From Methylobacterium cerastii (GTDB taxonomy: Bacteria; Pseudomonadota; Alphaproteobacteria; Rhizobiales; Beijerinckiaceae): a stretch of DNA of 64,000 nucleotides. The DNA lies in NCBI RefSeq assembly GCF_022179125.1, contig NZ_BPQG01000054.1, positions 1 through 64,000 on the forward strand. Direction: 5' to 3'. This document shows, piece after piece, positions 52,166 to 61,385 of the stretch (positions within the stretch are counted from its first letter, which is position 1; each line of letters starts with the position of its first letter). The notes under the pieces were generated by a model. It ran no database searches. It was given only the letters and a program-made list of their open reading frames with translations, and was not told the origin of the DNA. The translations under genes were made by a program, and so were the position numbers.

Positions 52166-53479
52166 ATGACCGATCCTTCCGAGCAGATGCGCGACCGCTT
52201 CGCCGACATGATGGAGGCGACCCGGCTCACCGGTGCGGGACGCCTCGCCGAGGCGACCGACCTGATCCAGCGCAGCCTCGGCGGCCTCGCGACGCCGCGG
52301 GACGCCCCGAAGGCGATCGAGCCGCCGACCCTCGACCTGACCGCCGAGCGCGTCGACGACCCCCCCCGTGCCGCGTCCTGGACGCAGGCGACGGCGCAGC
52401 CCCAGGCCTCCACCAGGACCGAGAGCGCGCCGAAAAGCGAGACTACGACGAAGACCGAAGCCGGGCTCGCCGGCCCGATCCCCGAGAAGCTGCGTGCCGC
52501 CGTGGACGGCGTCGTGCGCGGGCTGGCGCCGGTGCTGAAGGGGTTGGCGGCCAAGGGGCTGACGCCCAAGGGCTTGGCCCCGCAGGCTCCGGGCTTCGGC
52601 TTCGCCAAGCCGCAGACGCCTGACCGGTCGGTCGAGACCGCCGCGGGCGCAGGTTCGGTCGTCACCAAGAGCTTTGCCGGACCGGCGGGGACGCGCGAGT
52701 ATCGCCTGTTCGTCCCGAGCCGGCCGCAGGTTCCGGCGGCCCTCGTGGTGATGCTGCACGGCTGCAACCAGACCGCGGACGACTTCGCCGTCGGCACCGG
52801 CATGAACCGGCTGGCGGAGCGTGACGGCCTGTTCGTCGCCTACCCGGTCCAGACCGGCCGCGCCAACGCGCAGCGCTGCTGGAACTGGTTCGAGCCGCGC
52901 GACCAGGGCCGCGAGACCGGCGAGGCCGCCATCATCGCCGGCCTCACCCGCGCGGTCATGGCCGGTCATGCGATCGACCCGAGCCGCGTCTTCATCGCCG
53001 GGCTCTCGGCAGGCGGGGCGGCGGCGGCCAACATCGCCCGAGCCTTCCCCGACCTCTACGCCGCGGTCGGCGTGCATTCCGGGCTCGCGGCCTCCTGCGC
53101 CCGCGACGTCGGCTCCGCGATGATGGCGATGCAGATGGGCGCGCCCGGCCCCGGCGGTGGCGCCCACGTGCCGACCATCGTCTTCCACGGCGAGGACGAC
53201 ACCACGGTGAGCATCCGCAACGCCGACCAAGTGCTGGCCCAGGCGGGCGCCGCCGCGCTGACGCCCGCGCGCGAGCGTTTCGACGGCGACGGACGCCCCT
53301 ACACCCGCACGCGCTACGCGGACGCGGCGGGCCGAGTGTTGCTGGAGGATTGGCGGGTTCGTGGCGCTGGCCACGCCTGGTCGGGTGGGGACCGGGCTGG
53401 CAGCTTCACCGACCCGCAGGGGCCCGACGCCTCGCGCGCCATGCTCGACTTCTTCGCCGCGCATCCCAAGGGGTTTTGA
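52166..53479 (+). CDS. PHB depolymerase-family esterase
   Basis: 437 residues. A Thr/Ala/Pro-rich N-terminal 165 residues with no signal peptide, then an alpha/beta-hydrolase: REYRLFVPSRPQVPAALVVM, LHGCNQTADDFAVGTGMNRL with the oxyanion region, catalytic Ser in VFIAGLSAGGAAAANIA, Asp in VFHGEDDTTVSI, His in GAGHAWSGGD. Family members include LpqC-type and intracellular PHB depolymerases. PHB synthesis genes at 5-7 kb make a polymer role plausible. Confidence 0.9.
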   Translation: MTDPSEQMRDRFADMMEATRLTGAGRLAEATDLIQRSLGGLATPRDAPKAIEPPTLDLTAERVDDPPRAASWTQATAQPQASTRTESAPKSETTTKTEAGLAGPIPEKLRAAVDGVVRGLAPVLKGLAAKGLTPKGLAPQAPGFGFAKPQTPDRSVETAAGAGSVVTKSFAGPAGTREYRLFVPSRPQVPAALVVMLHGCNQTADDFAVGTGMNRLAERDGLFVAYPVQTGRANAQRCWNWFEPRDQGRETGEAAIIAGLTRAVMAGHAIDPSRVFIAGLSAGGAAAANIARAFPDLYAAVGVHSGLAASCARDVGSAMMAMQMGAPGPGGGAHVPTIVFHGEDDTTVSIRNADQVLAQAGAAALTPARERFDGDGRPYTRTRYADAAGRVLLEDWRVRGAGHAWSGGDRAGSFTDPQGPDASRAMLDFFAAHPKGF

Positions 53480-53570
53480 GGGCAGGGGGCGCGGGTCGTC
53501 GACGGCCTGCGCCCTCTCGTTCGGCATCCATCGTTCATACGGTTTCCGATCGATGACTTCGCCGGCGCGA

Positions 53571-53738
53571 CGTTTTCCCGGACGCCCGGAGCGTCAGCGG
53601 AAGGTGATCCGGGACCCAGCATCATCGAGGGCCGCGTCAGCGGCTCGATCCGAACGGCGCAAGGTTTCGACGCTTCGCGATGCCTTCTGCTGGGTCTCGG
53701 ATCGGGTTCCGCTGACGCTTCACCCGTCCGGGAAAACG
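53571..53738. repeat. 168-bp imperfect inverted repeat
   Basis: Left arm: CGTTTTCCCGGACG, GCGTCAGCGGAA, GATCC, GGGACCCAGCA. Right arm carries their complements: TGCTGGGTCTCGGATC, TTCCGCTGACGC, CGTCCGGGAAAACG. The centre is about 50-60 bp. No coding sequence. It lies between the esterase gene and panC and differs from families A to E. Confidence 0.85.
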
Positions 53739-53776
53739 GGCGCGGTGCTCACCGAGCTAATCCACCGGAAATCGTA

Positions 53777-54634
53777 TCAGACCGGGACGTTGTCGATGAG
53801 CCGCGTCTTGCCGAGGTAGGCGGCGGCGAGCACGCGGGCAGGGCCGTCGACCCGGGCGAGCGGCGCCAGCGTTTGCGCATCGCAGACCGCAAGGTACTGC
53901 ACCGAGAACCCTGCTGCCTCCAGGGCGGCGATGCCCTTCGCGATGGCGGGCGGCGTCTCCGCATCGTCCCGCGCCTCCGCCGCGATCCGCGACAGCACCG
54001 CGTGGAGCGTCGGCGCGGCCGCCCGCTCCGCGGGCGCGAGGTAGCGGTTGCGCGAGGACAGGGCGAGGCCGTCCGCCTCGCGGACCGTCGGCATGCCGTG
54101 GATCGCGACGCCCATGTCGAGGTCGGCCACCGCGCGGCGGATCACCTGCAACTGCTGGAAATCCTTCTCGCCGAACAGGGCGGCGTCCGGCCGGACCTGG
54201 TTGAGGAGCTTCGTCACCACCGTGGCGACGCCGGAGAAGTGGCCGGGCCGGAACGCGCCGCACAGGCCCTCGGTGAGGCTACCGACCGTGATCTGCGTGG
54301 CGAAGCCGGGCGGGTACATCGTGCCGGCCTCCGGCATCCAGGCCAGGTCCGTTCCCGCCTCGCCGAGCAGCGCGAGGTCGCTCGCGGCGTCGCGCGGATA
54401 GCGGGCGAAATCCTCGGTCGGGCCGAACTGGGTCGGGTTGACGAAGATGCTCGCCACCACGCGCGCGCCCAGCGTTCGCGCATGGGCGACCAGCGCGAGA
54501 TGGCCGCGATGTAGCGCCCCCATGGTGGGCACCAGCACGACGCGCTCCCCTTTCGCCCGCCATGCCGCTACCGTTTCCCGCAGGGCGGCGGGATCGGAGA
54601 TGGCCCGCGTGTCGGCGGTGGATCGAGAGGGCAT
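53777..54634 (-). CDS. panC: Pantothenate synthetase
   Basis: Joins pantoate and beta-alanine with ATP. 285 residues. HIGH-like VPTMGALHRGHLALVAHA, FVNPTQFGPTEDFARYP, FGEKDFQQLQVIRR, and SSRNRYLAPAERAAAP. All conserved. ATG at 54634 with GGAG upstream. Monocistronic here; panB is not seen. Confidence 0.96.
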   Translation of the reverse strand: MPSRSTADTRAISDPAALRETVAAWRAKGERVVLVPTMGALHRGHLALVAHARTLGARVVASIFVNPTQFGPTEDFARYPRDAASDLALLGEAGTDLAWMPEAGTMYPPGFATQITVGSLTEGLCGAFRPGHFSGVATVVTKLLNQVRPDAALFGEKDFQQLQVIRRAVADLDMGVAIHGMPTVREADGLALSSRNRYLAPAERAAAPTLHAVLSRIAAEARDDAETPPAIAKGIAALEAAGFSVQYLAVCDAQTLAPLARVDGPARVLAAAYLGKTRLIDNVPV

Positions 54635-54763
54635 GGGCGGCTCCGGCGAGGTCGGCGGACGCTGCCTTAAGCTGCCTCTCCCCGGCATGCCAGCATCGCC
54701 CGTCGATTTGTCGAGATCCGTCGACTCACCGAGAACCCTAGCGGACGAGGTCTGCGATCGCCG

Positions 54764-55114
54764 TCACCGGCAATACGGCAGCAGCGGCCGGCCGAACGGA
54801 TCGTCGACGCCCAGCGGCGGCGTGAAGCCGTAATAGCTCGGCTTCGACAGGCCGTAGGTCGATCCGACGTAGCTCGGGTCGTCGGGAGCGTTGGTCGGCA
54901 CCGGCAAGCGGCGCGGCAGGCAGCCGGTGCGACGCACGGGCAGGGGGCGAGCCTGCAGGACGTTGTCGCTGCCGTCGCCGCGGGGGAAGTAGCGCGGTGC
55001 GTTGCTCGGCAGGTCGTAGGTCGGCGCAGGCTCGGCGCCGAACAGGTCGGCCGCATTCGCCGGCACGGCGGCGAGACCGCAGGCGAGGGCCGGGATCATC
55101 CATGTCGCGCGCAT
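54764..55114 (-). CDS. Exported hypothetical protein (Pro/Tyr-rich)
   Basis: 116 residues with a signal peptide (MRATWMIPALACGLAAVPANAA). The mature part is rich in Pro, Arg and Tyr (YFPRGDGSDNVLQARPLPV, YGLSKPSYYGFTPPLG) and has two cysteines. No family known; possibly an envelope protein. Start at the ATG at 55114. Confidence 0.6.
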   Translation of the reverse strand: MRATWMIPALACGLAAVPANAADLFGAEPAPTYDLPSNAPRYFPRGDGSDNVLQARPLPVRRTGCLPRRLPVPTNAPDDPSYVGSTYGLSKPSYYGFTPPLGVDDPFGRPLLPYCR

Positions 55115-55194
55115 GCGCCCGTCGTCCCCTCAGGTCCCGTTTCGCGGCGTTCGGGCACGCGACGCGACTATCGGCCGTTAAGGTGAATCGAACG

Positions 55195-55686
55195 TTACTG
55201 CTCGGCCAGCACGACCACCTGCGCCTGCAGCGCGGCGACCAAGTCGGTGGTCGCGAGACGCAGCTGCAGGCCGCGTCCGCCGCCGTTGACGTGGATCTCC
55301 GGTCGGTCCGCCAGCGAACCTTCGTCGATCAGCACCGGCACCCGACGCTTGGCGCCGAACGGGCTGATGCCGCCGACATGGTAGCCGGTGATCCGCTCGG
55401 CCTCCGGCGGCTTCAGCATCGCCGCCGCCTTGCCGCCCATCGCGGAGGCGACCCGCTTCATCGCCACCTCCTTGTCCGAGGCGACGAGCAGGCAGACCGG
55501 TTGGCCGTCGACCGCAGCCATCAGGGTCTTCAGGATGCAGCCCGGCTCGACGCCGAGCGCGTCGGCAGCTTGAAGACCGATGCGGGGGGCCTCCGCGTCG
55601 TAGGCGTAGGCCACCATCGCGTAGGCGATGCCGGCCTTGTCCAGGGCGCGGGAGGCGGGGGTCGCCCGCGGCGTCGCTTTCGCCAT
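55195..55686 (-). CDS. ybaK: Cys-tRNA(Pro)/(Cys) deacylase YbaK
   Basis: 163 residues. Hydrolyses mischarged Cys-tRNA(Pro). ALGVEPGCILKTLMAAVDGQ, VASDKEVAMKRVASAMGGKA, and ITGYHVGGISPFGAKR match YbaK/EbsC including the catalytic Lys region. The ATG overlaps the beta-lactamase stop by 1 bp (TGATG), so the two are coupled. Confidence 0.93.
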   Translation of the reverse strand: MAKATPRATPASRALDKAGIAYAMVAYAYDAEAPRIGLQAADALGVEPGCILKTLMAAVDGQPVCLLVASDKEVAMKRVASAMGGKAAAMLKPPEAERITGYHVGGISPFGAKRRVPVLIDEGSLADRPEIHVNGGGRGLQLRLATTDLVAALQAQVVVLAEQ

Positions 55687-56567
55687 CACAACGCCTCCAC
55701 GAGGATGCGGCCGATCTCGGCATGGGCCGCGTCGCGCGTCGCCGGCGGCGCCTCCGAGCCGGTCAGGAAGAGACCGGCGACGATCGGCGGACGCCCGGGC
55801 GGATGCAGGATCGCCACGACGTTCGACGTGGCGTTGTCGCCGCTTCCGGTCTTGTCGCCGACCGTCCAATCGAGCGGAAGGCCGGCGCGGAGCTTCGTTC
55901 GGCTGGTCTCGCACGTGACCATCCAGCCTTCCAACCGCGCGCGGTGCGGCGGGGTCAGCACATCGCCGAGGAGGCAGCGTTCTAGGGTGCCTGTGATCGC
56001 GGACGGGCTCGTGGTGTCGCGCGGATCCCCCGGCAGCGCGGTGTTCAAGGTCGGCTCGGTCCGGTCCAGGCGCGTCACCGCATCTCCCTGCCCGCGCAGC
56101 CAGGCGGTGAGCGCGGCAGGACCGCCGAGGGCGTCGAGCAGGAGGTTCGCCGCCGTGTTGTCGCTCCATACGATCGCGGCGGCGCAGAGGGCCTCGACGC
56201 TCAGCTCCGCGCGCGCGCCGCCCGCATTCGCGAGGGCGGCGCGCGTCACCGGGCCGTAGCTTTGCAGGTCGGCGGCGCCGTAGGCGATGCGGCGATCCAG
56301 GGTTTCGGCGCCAGCTGCGGCGCGCGCCAGGATCGCAGCCGCGGCGAGAACCTTGAAGGTGCTGCACATCGCAAACGCCTCGCCCGCACGGTGGCCGAGG
56401 AACACGCCCGGGGCATCCCGGAACGCGACGCCGACCCGCCCGCCGAGCCGCGCCTCGACCGCCGCGATCCGGGCGGCGGCCGACGCAAATCGGGCCTCCG
56501 CGCGGGTGGCGAGGGCGGGTGCCGCCAGTGCCAAGCCGGCGACGACGGTGCGACGGGTATGAACCAT
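55686..56567 (-). CDS. Class A beta-lactamase
   Basis: 293 residues. Signal peptide, Tat-like start (MVHTRRTVVAGLALAAPALA). Serine active site CSTFKVLAAA, SDN motif WSDNTAANLL, Glu166-type RTEPTLNTALPGD (ExxLN), KTG motif GDKTGSGDNA. All four class A elements are intact, so it should hydrolyse beta-lactams. Unusual neighbour: it is translationally coupled to ybaK. No LysR/AmpR regulator lies beside it. Confidence 0.95.
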   Translation of the reverse strand: MVHTRRTVVAGLALAAPALATRAEARFASAAARIAAVEARLGGRVGVAFRDAPGVFLGHRAGEAFAMCSTFKVLAAAAILARAAAGAETLDRRIAYGAADLQSYGPVTRAALANAGGARAELSVEALCAAAIVWSDNTAANLLLDALGGPAALTAWLRGQGDAVTRLDRTEPTLNTALPGDPRDTTSPSAITGTLERCLLGDVLTPPHRARLEGWMVTCETSRTKLRAGLPLDWTVGDKTGSGDNATSNVVAILHPPGRPPIVAGLFLTGSEAPPATRDAAHAEIGRILVEAL

Positions 56568-56715
56568 GGCGTCATCATCCCTAGCTGCGCTTCGCGGGCG
56601 CCCGGTTTGCGCATCACCCTCCGTCGAGGCAAGCCCAATCCGTCGGCGGCGCGTTTCCGGTTCAGCCGGCGGCGCCCGCGTGTCGGCGAAGGCCGACGAA
56701 CCAGGACGGAGCCCG

Positions 56716-58020
56716 ATGCACGATTCCAGCACCCTGTTCGCGCCGGCCTCCGGCTTCGGCCGTGCCGCCATCGCGGTGATCCGCATCAGCGGGCCGGCCG
56801 CGGCGGGTGTGCTCGTCGCGCTTGCGGGTACCCTGCCGACTCCGCGCCGGCTTTCGCTCCGCACGCTGCGTGATCCGGCCGACGGCATGATGCTCGACAA
56901 GGGGATGGTCGCCTGGATGCCCGGACCTGACACGGTCACCGGCGAGGACATGGCCGAGCTACACCTGCACGGCGGCGTCGCGGTGCGGGCGGGGGTGATC
57001 CGCGCGCTCACCGCCTTCCCTGGCTGCCGCGCGGCGGAGGCGGGGGCCTTCACCCGGCGCGCCGTGCTCAACGGCCGGATGGATCTCACCGAGGCCGAGG
57101 GTGTCGCCGACCTGATCGAAGCGGACACCGAAGCCCAGCGCCTCCAGGCCCTGCGTCAGCTCGACGGCGCCCTCGGGCGCCAGGTCGCCGCGTGGCGGGA
57201 GGAGGCGATCGACTGCCTCGCCGCCACCGAGGCGGCCCTCGACTTCGCCGACGAGGGCGACATCGACGATGCCGTGCTCGACCGAGCCGTGCTCGCCCGA
57301 GCCGCCCGGCTCCGTACTGCCATCTCAGCCGCACTCGCCGACGGACGGCGCGGCGAGCGCCTGCGCGAGGGGTTTCAGGTGGTGCTCGCGGGCCCACCGA
57401 ATGCCGGCAAGTCGACCCTGCTCAACGCTATCAGCCGACGCGACGCCGCCATCGTCTCACCGGTGCCCGGCACCACCCGTGATGCGATCGAGGTGCGGCT
57501 CGATCTTGGCGGATTGCCGGTAATGCTCGTCGACACGGCGGGCTTGCGCGAGACGAGCGACCCCGTCGAAGCCGAGGGCATTGCGCGAACCCGCCGGCGG
57601 ATGGCCGAGGCCGACCTCGTGTTGATGCTGGTCCCGCCGGGTGCTGCTTCTGAGGAAGTCTCAGGAACGAGCCGTGTCCTTTGCGTGCGAACGAAGGCCG
57701 ACCTGGATGCGGCGCCGGGTGCCGACCTCGCTGTTTCGGCGCTGACGGGGCAGGGGCTTCTGCTCCTGCTCGACGCGATCACAGCAGAGGCCGAGGTGGC
57801 GCTCGGCGGCGGCGACGCCCTCGTTACCCGCGAGCGTCACCGCGACGCGCTGGAGCGCTGCGTCGCCCACCTCGACCGCCTGCCCGCCGCCACCGGGATG
57901 CCGGAACTGGTCGCCGAGGACCTACGCTTGGCCGTACGCGCGCTCGGTGAGGTCGGCGGCCAGGTCGGCATCGAAGAGGTGCTCGACCGCCTTTTTTCGG
58001 GGTTCTGCATTGGGAAATAG
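56716..58020 (+). CDS. mnmE: tRNA modification GTPase MnmE
   Basis: 434 residues. With MnmG it adds the cmnm5 group at U34. N-terminal folate-binding domain (LFAPASGFGRAAIAVIRISG), helical domain, G domain: GPPNAGKSTLLNAI, GTTRDAIEV, VDTAGLRET, TKAD. The C-terminal CIGK holds the catalytic Cys. Start at the ATG at 56716 (GGACGGAG upstream). Confidence 0.97.
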   Translation: MHDSSTLFAPASGFGRAAIAVIRISGPAAAGVLVALAGTLPTPRRLSLRTLRDPADGMMLDKGMVAWMPGPDTVTGEDMAELHLHGGVAVRAGVIRALTAFPGCRAAEAGAFTRRAVLNGRMDLTEAEGVADLIEADTEAQRLQALRQLDGALGRQVAAWREEAIDCLAATEAALDFADEGDIDDAVLDRAVLARAARLRTAISAALADGRRGERLREGFQVVLAGPPNAGKSTLLNAISRRDAAIVSPVPGTTRDAIEVRLDLGGLPVMLVDTAGLRETSDPVEAEGIARTRRRMAEADLVLMLVPPGAASEEVSGTSRVLCVRTKADLDAAPGADLAVSALTGQGLLLLLDAITAEAEVALGGGDALVTRERHRDALERCVAHLDRLPAATGMPELVAEDLRLAVRALGEVGGQVGIEEVLDRLFSGFCIGK

Positions 58021-58062
58021 CCGATGGCTTCATCACCGAGTGGTCACGTGCAGCGGGCGGCG

Positions 58063-58160
58063 GCTCCCGCTCCCGTTCGGGAGAGGGTTAGGGTGAGGGG
58101 ACAGAATTCTCCGAAGAGGTCGCACCCCTTACCCTGCCCCTCTCCCGGACGGGAGAGTGG
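58063..58160. repeat. Palindromic intergenic repeat, family E
   Basis: About 98 bp. CTCCCGTTCGGGAGAGGGTT with GGTGAGGGG at the left; CCCCTTACCCTGCCCCTCTC with CCGGACGGGAG at the right. It lies between mnmE and the parS-like site. Confidence 0.8.
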
Positions 58161-58258
58161 ACCCGCGCCTCTTTCTCGATACGCGGTGAGATGCGTGACA
58201 GCGGTGGCGGGCGGATCTGTGAAGGATCGGCACGGGTACCGCCGACCAAAGCCCGCAA

Positions 58259-58274
58259 TGTTTCACGTGAAAAC
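58259..58274. promoter_or_regulatory. parS-like ParB-binding site
   Basis: TGTTTCACGTGAAAAC: 14 of 16 match to the consensus TGTTTCACGTGAAACA, with the core GTTTCACGTGAAA intact. Located just upstream of a small gene's stop, 3-4 kb from parA and parB. Confidence 0.72.
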
Positions 58275-58284
58275 CTGCCCCGCC

Positions 58285-58434
58285 TTATGAGCGGGTGAGA
58301 AACATCCCCGTCAGCAGGAAGCCGAAGCCGGCCAAGCCCAGGGCGCCTTCCTTGCGTTGGCTCGGGTCGGTGAAGTGAGCGAGCGCGCCGCCGGCGCAGC
58401 AGAGTGCACCCAGGCCGATAGCGATGATGTGCAT
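58285..58434 (-). CDS. Small membrane protein (49 aa), unannotated-size gene
   Basis: 49 residues: MHIIAIGLGALCCAGGALAH then FTDPSQRKEGALGLAGFGFL and LTGMFLTRS. Two hydrophobic stretches. GAGGATC lies about eight bases upstream of the ATG at 58434 and a TAA ends it. Codon use looks coding. No family recognised; the pattern of a two-helix inner-membrane peptide is inferred. Confidence 0.6.
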   Translation of the reverse strand: MHIIAIGLGALCCAGGALAHFTDPSQRKEGALGLAGFGFLLTGMFLTRS

Positions 58435-58800
58435 CGTCTTGATCCTCGTTGGTCGCCCTCACCCGTGCGAGCGAGGTCCGCGATGTCACGAAATCCCGGG
58501 TGGCCGGGACGGACGCCGTTGTCCGTTCATAAATCGTTCACAGATTCTCGATGCCATGCAGACCAGTGAGTCGCAAGAGTTTTCGTATGACCCGATAGTG
58601 CGAAATTACTCTGAGGCCGGGCGATCCGCAGTGTCCGGATTGAAAACGACAGTCCTGCATTTGATGGTGACTTTGAAAATGTAGTCAAAAATGCCGAGCA
58701 CGCGAGCAGATTGCTCACGAGGAAGGCAAGCTCCGCTCGGAGGAGCGCCTGTGAGGGGCGGGTGATTGACCTTTTCGCGGGGTGGCGGCACATCCCGGGG
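58435..58800. other. Upstream region of mnmG
   Basis: 366 bp of lower G+C than the flanking genes. Open frames exist but have no conserved features. It should hold the mnmG promoter; no clear operator is seen. Confidence 0.5.
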
Positions 58801-60681
58801 ATGCCCGAAACGTTTCCACAGGCTTTCGATGTCGTCGTCGTCGGCGGCGGCCATGCCGGCGTCGAGGCGGCGGCCGCCGCCGCGCGGTGCGGCGCCCGCA
58901 CGGCGCTCGTGACCCACGATGCGGCGACCGTCGGCGCGATGTCCTGCAACCCGGCGATCGGCGGCCTCGGCAAGGGCCATCTCGTGCGCGAGGTGGATGC
59001 CCTCGACGGCCTGATGGGCCGAGTGGCGGATGCGGCCGGCATCCAGTTCAGGCTGCTGAATCGGAGAAAGGGGCCGGCGGTGCGTGGCCCCCGCACCCAG
59101 GCCGACCGGAAGCTCTACGCGTCGGCGATGCAGGCGGCGGTCGCCGAAACCGAAAACTTGACGGTGCTCGCGGGCGCTTGCGAGGATCTGACGGCTCGCG
59201 ACGGCCGCGTCGCCGGCATCGTTCTCGGTGACGGGCGGCGGCTCCGCTGCGGCGCGGTGGTGCTCACCACCGGCACGTTCCTGCGCGGGCTGATCCATAT
59301 CGGCCCGGTCCAGATTCCGGCTGGCCGCGTCGGCGAGGCGCCGGCAATTGGGCTGGCGCAGACCCTGGACCGTCTCGGCTTCCGGCTCGGCCGCCTGAAG
59401 ACCGGTACGCCGCCGCGGCTGGATGGCCGCACGATCGACTGGTCGGCCATGGAGATGCAGGAGGCCGACGCCGAGCCTGTGCCGTTCTCTGCGCTGACCG
59501 ATCGGATCACCAACCCGCAGATTCGCTGCGGCATCACCCGCACGACGCAAGCCGTCCATGACCTGATCCGCGACAACCTGCACCTATCGCCAATGTATTC
59601 CGGGGGGATCAGCAGCCGCGGCCCGCGCTACTGCCCCTCGATCGAGGACAAGGTGGTACGCTTTGGCGATCGCGAGGGCCATCAGATCTTCCTGGAGCCG
59701 GAGGGGCTCGACGACCCGACGATCTACCCGAACGGCATTTCGACCGCGCTGCCGGAGGCCGTGCAGCATCGGCTCATCGCGCTGATCCCGGGCTTGGAGG
59801 CGGCGCGGATCCTGCGGCCGGGCTACGCCATCGAGTACGATTATGTCGACCCGCGCGAGCTCGATGCCGGGCTTCAAGCCAAGCGCCTGCCGGGCCTGCT
59901 GCTCGCCGGACAGATCAACGGCACCACCGGCTACGAGGAGGCGGCGGGGCAGGGGCTGGTTGCCGGGATCAATGCCGCGCGGATTGCCGGGGGCGCAGCG
60001 GTCACGACTTTCGACCGGGCGGAATCCTATCTCGGCGTGATGATCGACGACCTCGTCACCCATGGGGTAAGCGAGCCCTACCGCATGTTCACCTCGCGCT
60101 CGGAGTATCGCCTCTCCCTGCGGGTAGACAACGCCGACGAGCGGCTGACCCCGCGTGGGCAGGCGCTTGGCTGCGTCGGGACCCGGCGGGCGGCGCACTT
60201 CTCCGCCTCGCAGGCCGAACTCTCGGCCGTGCGGGCTCGGCTCGACGCATTGAGCCTGACGCCGACCCAGGCGCAATGTTACGGCGTCGCGCTCAACCAG
60301 GACGGCATCCGCCGCAACGCGTTCCAGCTCCTGTCCTACCCTGATCTCGACTGGCCCCGGCTCGCGGCGGTCTGGCCCGAGCTGAACGCCGTCTCCCCGC
60401 GCATCGCCGAACGGCTCCAAACGGACGCCACCTACGCCGTCTACCTCGACCGCCAGAACGCCGACATCGCCGCCTTCCGGCGCGACGAGGCGGTGCGTCT
60501 GCCCGTGCGCCTCGATTACGGACGGATCGCCGGGCTCTCCAACGAGATGCGGATCAAGCTCGAGACCGTGCGGCCTGGCACGTTGGGCCAGGCGGCGCGG
60601 ATCGAAGGTGTCACCCCGGCGGCACTGACGTTGCTGGCGGCGCACGCGCGGCGGGGCGATACGACCGGTGTGGGCGCCTGA
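58801..60681 (+). CDS. mnmG: tRNA uridine 5-carboxymethylaminomethyl modification enzyme MnmG
   Basis: FAD protein that works with MnmE at tRNA U34. 626 residues. FAD motif [76 protein letters not shown], and [17 protein letters not shown]. Complete. Start at the ATG at 58801. Overlaps rsmG by 1 bp. Confidence 0.97.
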   Translation: MPETFPQAFDVVVVGGGHAGVEAAAAAARCGARTALVTHDAATVGAMSCNPAIGGLGKGHLVREVDALDGLMGRVADAAGIQFRLLNRRKGPAVRGPRTQADRKLYASAMQAAVAETENLTVLAGACEDLTARDGRVAGIVLGDGRRLRCGAVVLTTGTFLRGLIHIGPVQIPAGRVGEAPAIGLAQTLDRLGFRLGRLKTGTPPRLDGRTIDWSAMEMQEADAEPVPFSALTDRITNPQIRCGITRTTQAVHDLIRDNLHLSPMYSGGISSRGPRYCPSIEDKVVRFGDREGHQIFLEPEGLDDPTIYPNGISTALPEAVQHRLIALIPGLEAARILRPGYAIEYDYVDPRELDAGLQAKRLPGLLLAGQINGTTGYEEAAGQGLVAGINAARIAGGAAVTTFDRAESYLGVMIDDLVTHGVSEPYRMFTSRSEYRLSLRVDNADERLTPRGQALGCVGTRRAAHFSASQAELSAVRARLDALSLTPTQAQCYGVALNQDGIRRNAFQLLSYPDLDWPRLAAVWPELNAVSPRIAERLQTDATYAVYLDRQNADIAAFRRDEAVRLPVRLDYGRIAGLSNEMRIKLETVRPGTLGQAARIEGVTPAALTLLAAHARRGDTTGVGA

Positions 60682-61313
60682 TGGAAGGCTCGAACGATCG
60701 CGACAGCGTCCTCGCCACGGCGGATGTTTCACGTGAAACAGCGCAAAAGCTCGATCTTTACGTGGCGCAGCTGGTGCGCTGGCAGACGATCAAGAACCTC
60801 GTCGGGCCGGCGACGCTGGCCGAGGTCTGGACGCGGCACATCGCCGACGCGCTGCAGCTGCTCGATTTGATGCCGGCGGCGCGCACGTGGCTCGATCTCG
60901 GGTCCGGCGCCGGTATTCCAGGGTTGATCCTGGCGATCGCCGGGCCGCCAGGCATCCGTGTGGATTTGGTCGAGAGCAACGCGCGCAAATGCGCCTTCCT
61001 CACCGAGGCGGCGCGGGTCACCGGTGCGTCGGTGCGGGTACACAATGCCCGGATCGAGGCTGTGATCAGCGATCATCGCGGGGTCGACGTGGTCTGCGCC
61101 CGGGCACTCGCCCCCCTTGACCAACTTCTCGCCTGGACCGAGCCGCTGTTGAAAACGGGCACCACCGGGCTGTTTCCGAAGGGTCGCGAGGCTGCTGCGG
61201 AATTGACCGATGCCGCGGCGCGGTGGACAGTCGGTCACGAGCTTGTCCCGAGCCGAACCGAGTCGCCCGCCCGGATCGTCCGCGTCACCGCCCTCGCGTC
61301 CAAAAGCTCGTAG
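60681..61313 (+). CDS. rsmG: 16S rRNA (G527-N7) methyltransferase RsmG
   Basis: 210 residues. SAM-binding WLDLGSGAGIPGLILAI, then VCARALAPLDQLLAWTEPLL and FPKGREAAAEL. The N-terminal DVSRETAQKLDLYVAQLVRW holds the codons for a perfect parS. The ATG overlaps the mnmG stop (TGATG). Upstream of parA, the universal Rhizobiales order. Confidence 0.96.
   Translation: MEGSNDRDSVLATADVSRETAQKLDLYVAQLVRWQTIKNLVGPATLAEVWTRHIADALQLLDLMPAARTWLDLGSGAGIPGLILAIAGPPGIRVDLVESNARKCAFLTEAARVTGASVRVHNARIEAVISDHRGVDVVCARALAPLDQLLAWTEPLLKTGTTGLFPKGREAAAELTDAAARWTVGHELVPSRTESPARIVRVTALASKSS
60725..60740. promoter_or_regulatory. parS ParB-binding site (perfect)
   Basis: TGTTTCACGTGAAACA, an exact 16-bp match to the bacterial parS consensus, inside the rsmG coding sequence where it encodes Val-Ser-Arg-Glu-Thr. 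Confidence 0.92.
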
Positions 61314-61385
61314 ATCCGATATCCGTCGCGCATACGCGACGCGCACCGATCCGTCACTCCGAGAGCCCAGGTCAGCCAGGCCCCC

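Noticed and set aside
58424-58684. 86-codon plus-strand frame upstream of mnmG (ends in [14 protein letters not shown])
   Set aside because: The part after the ATG at about 58556 looks less biased, but there is no ribosome site, homology or conserved feature I can name; left as unresolved.
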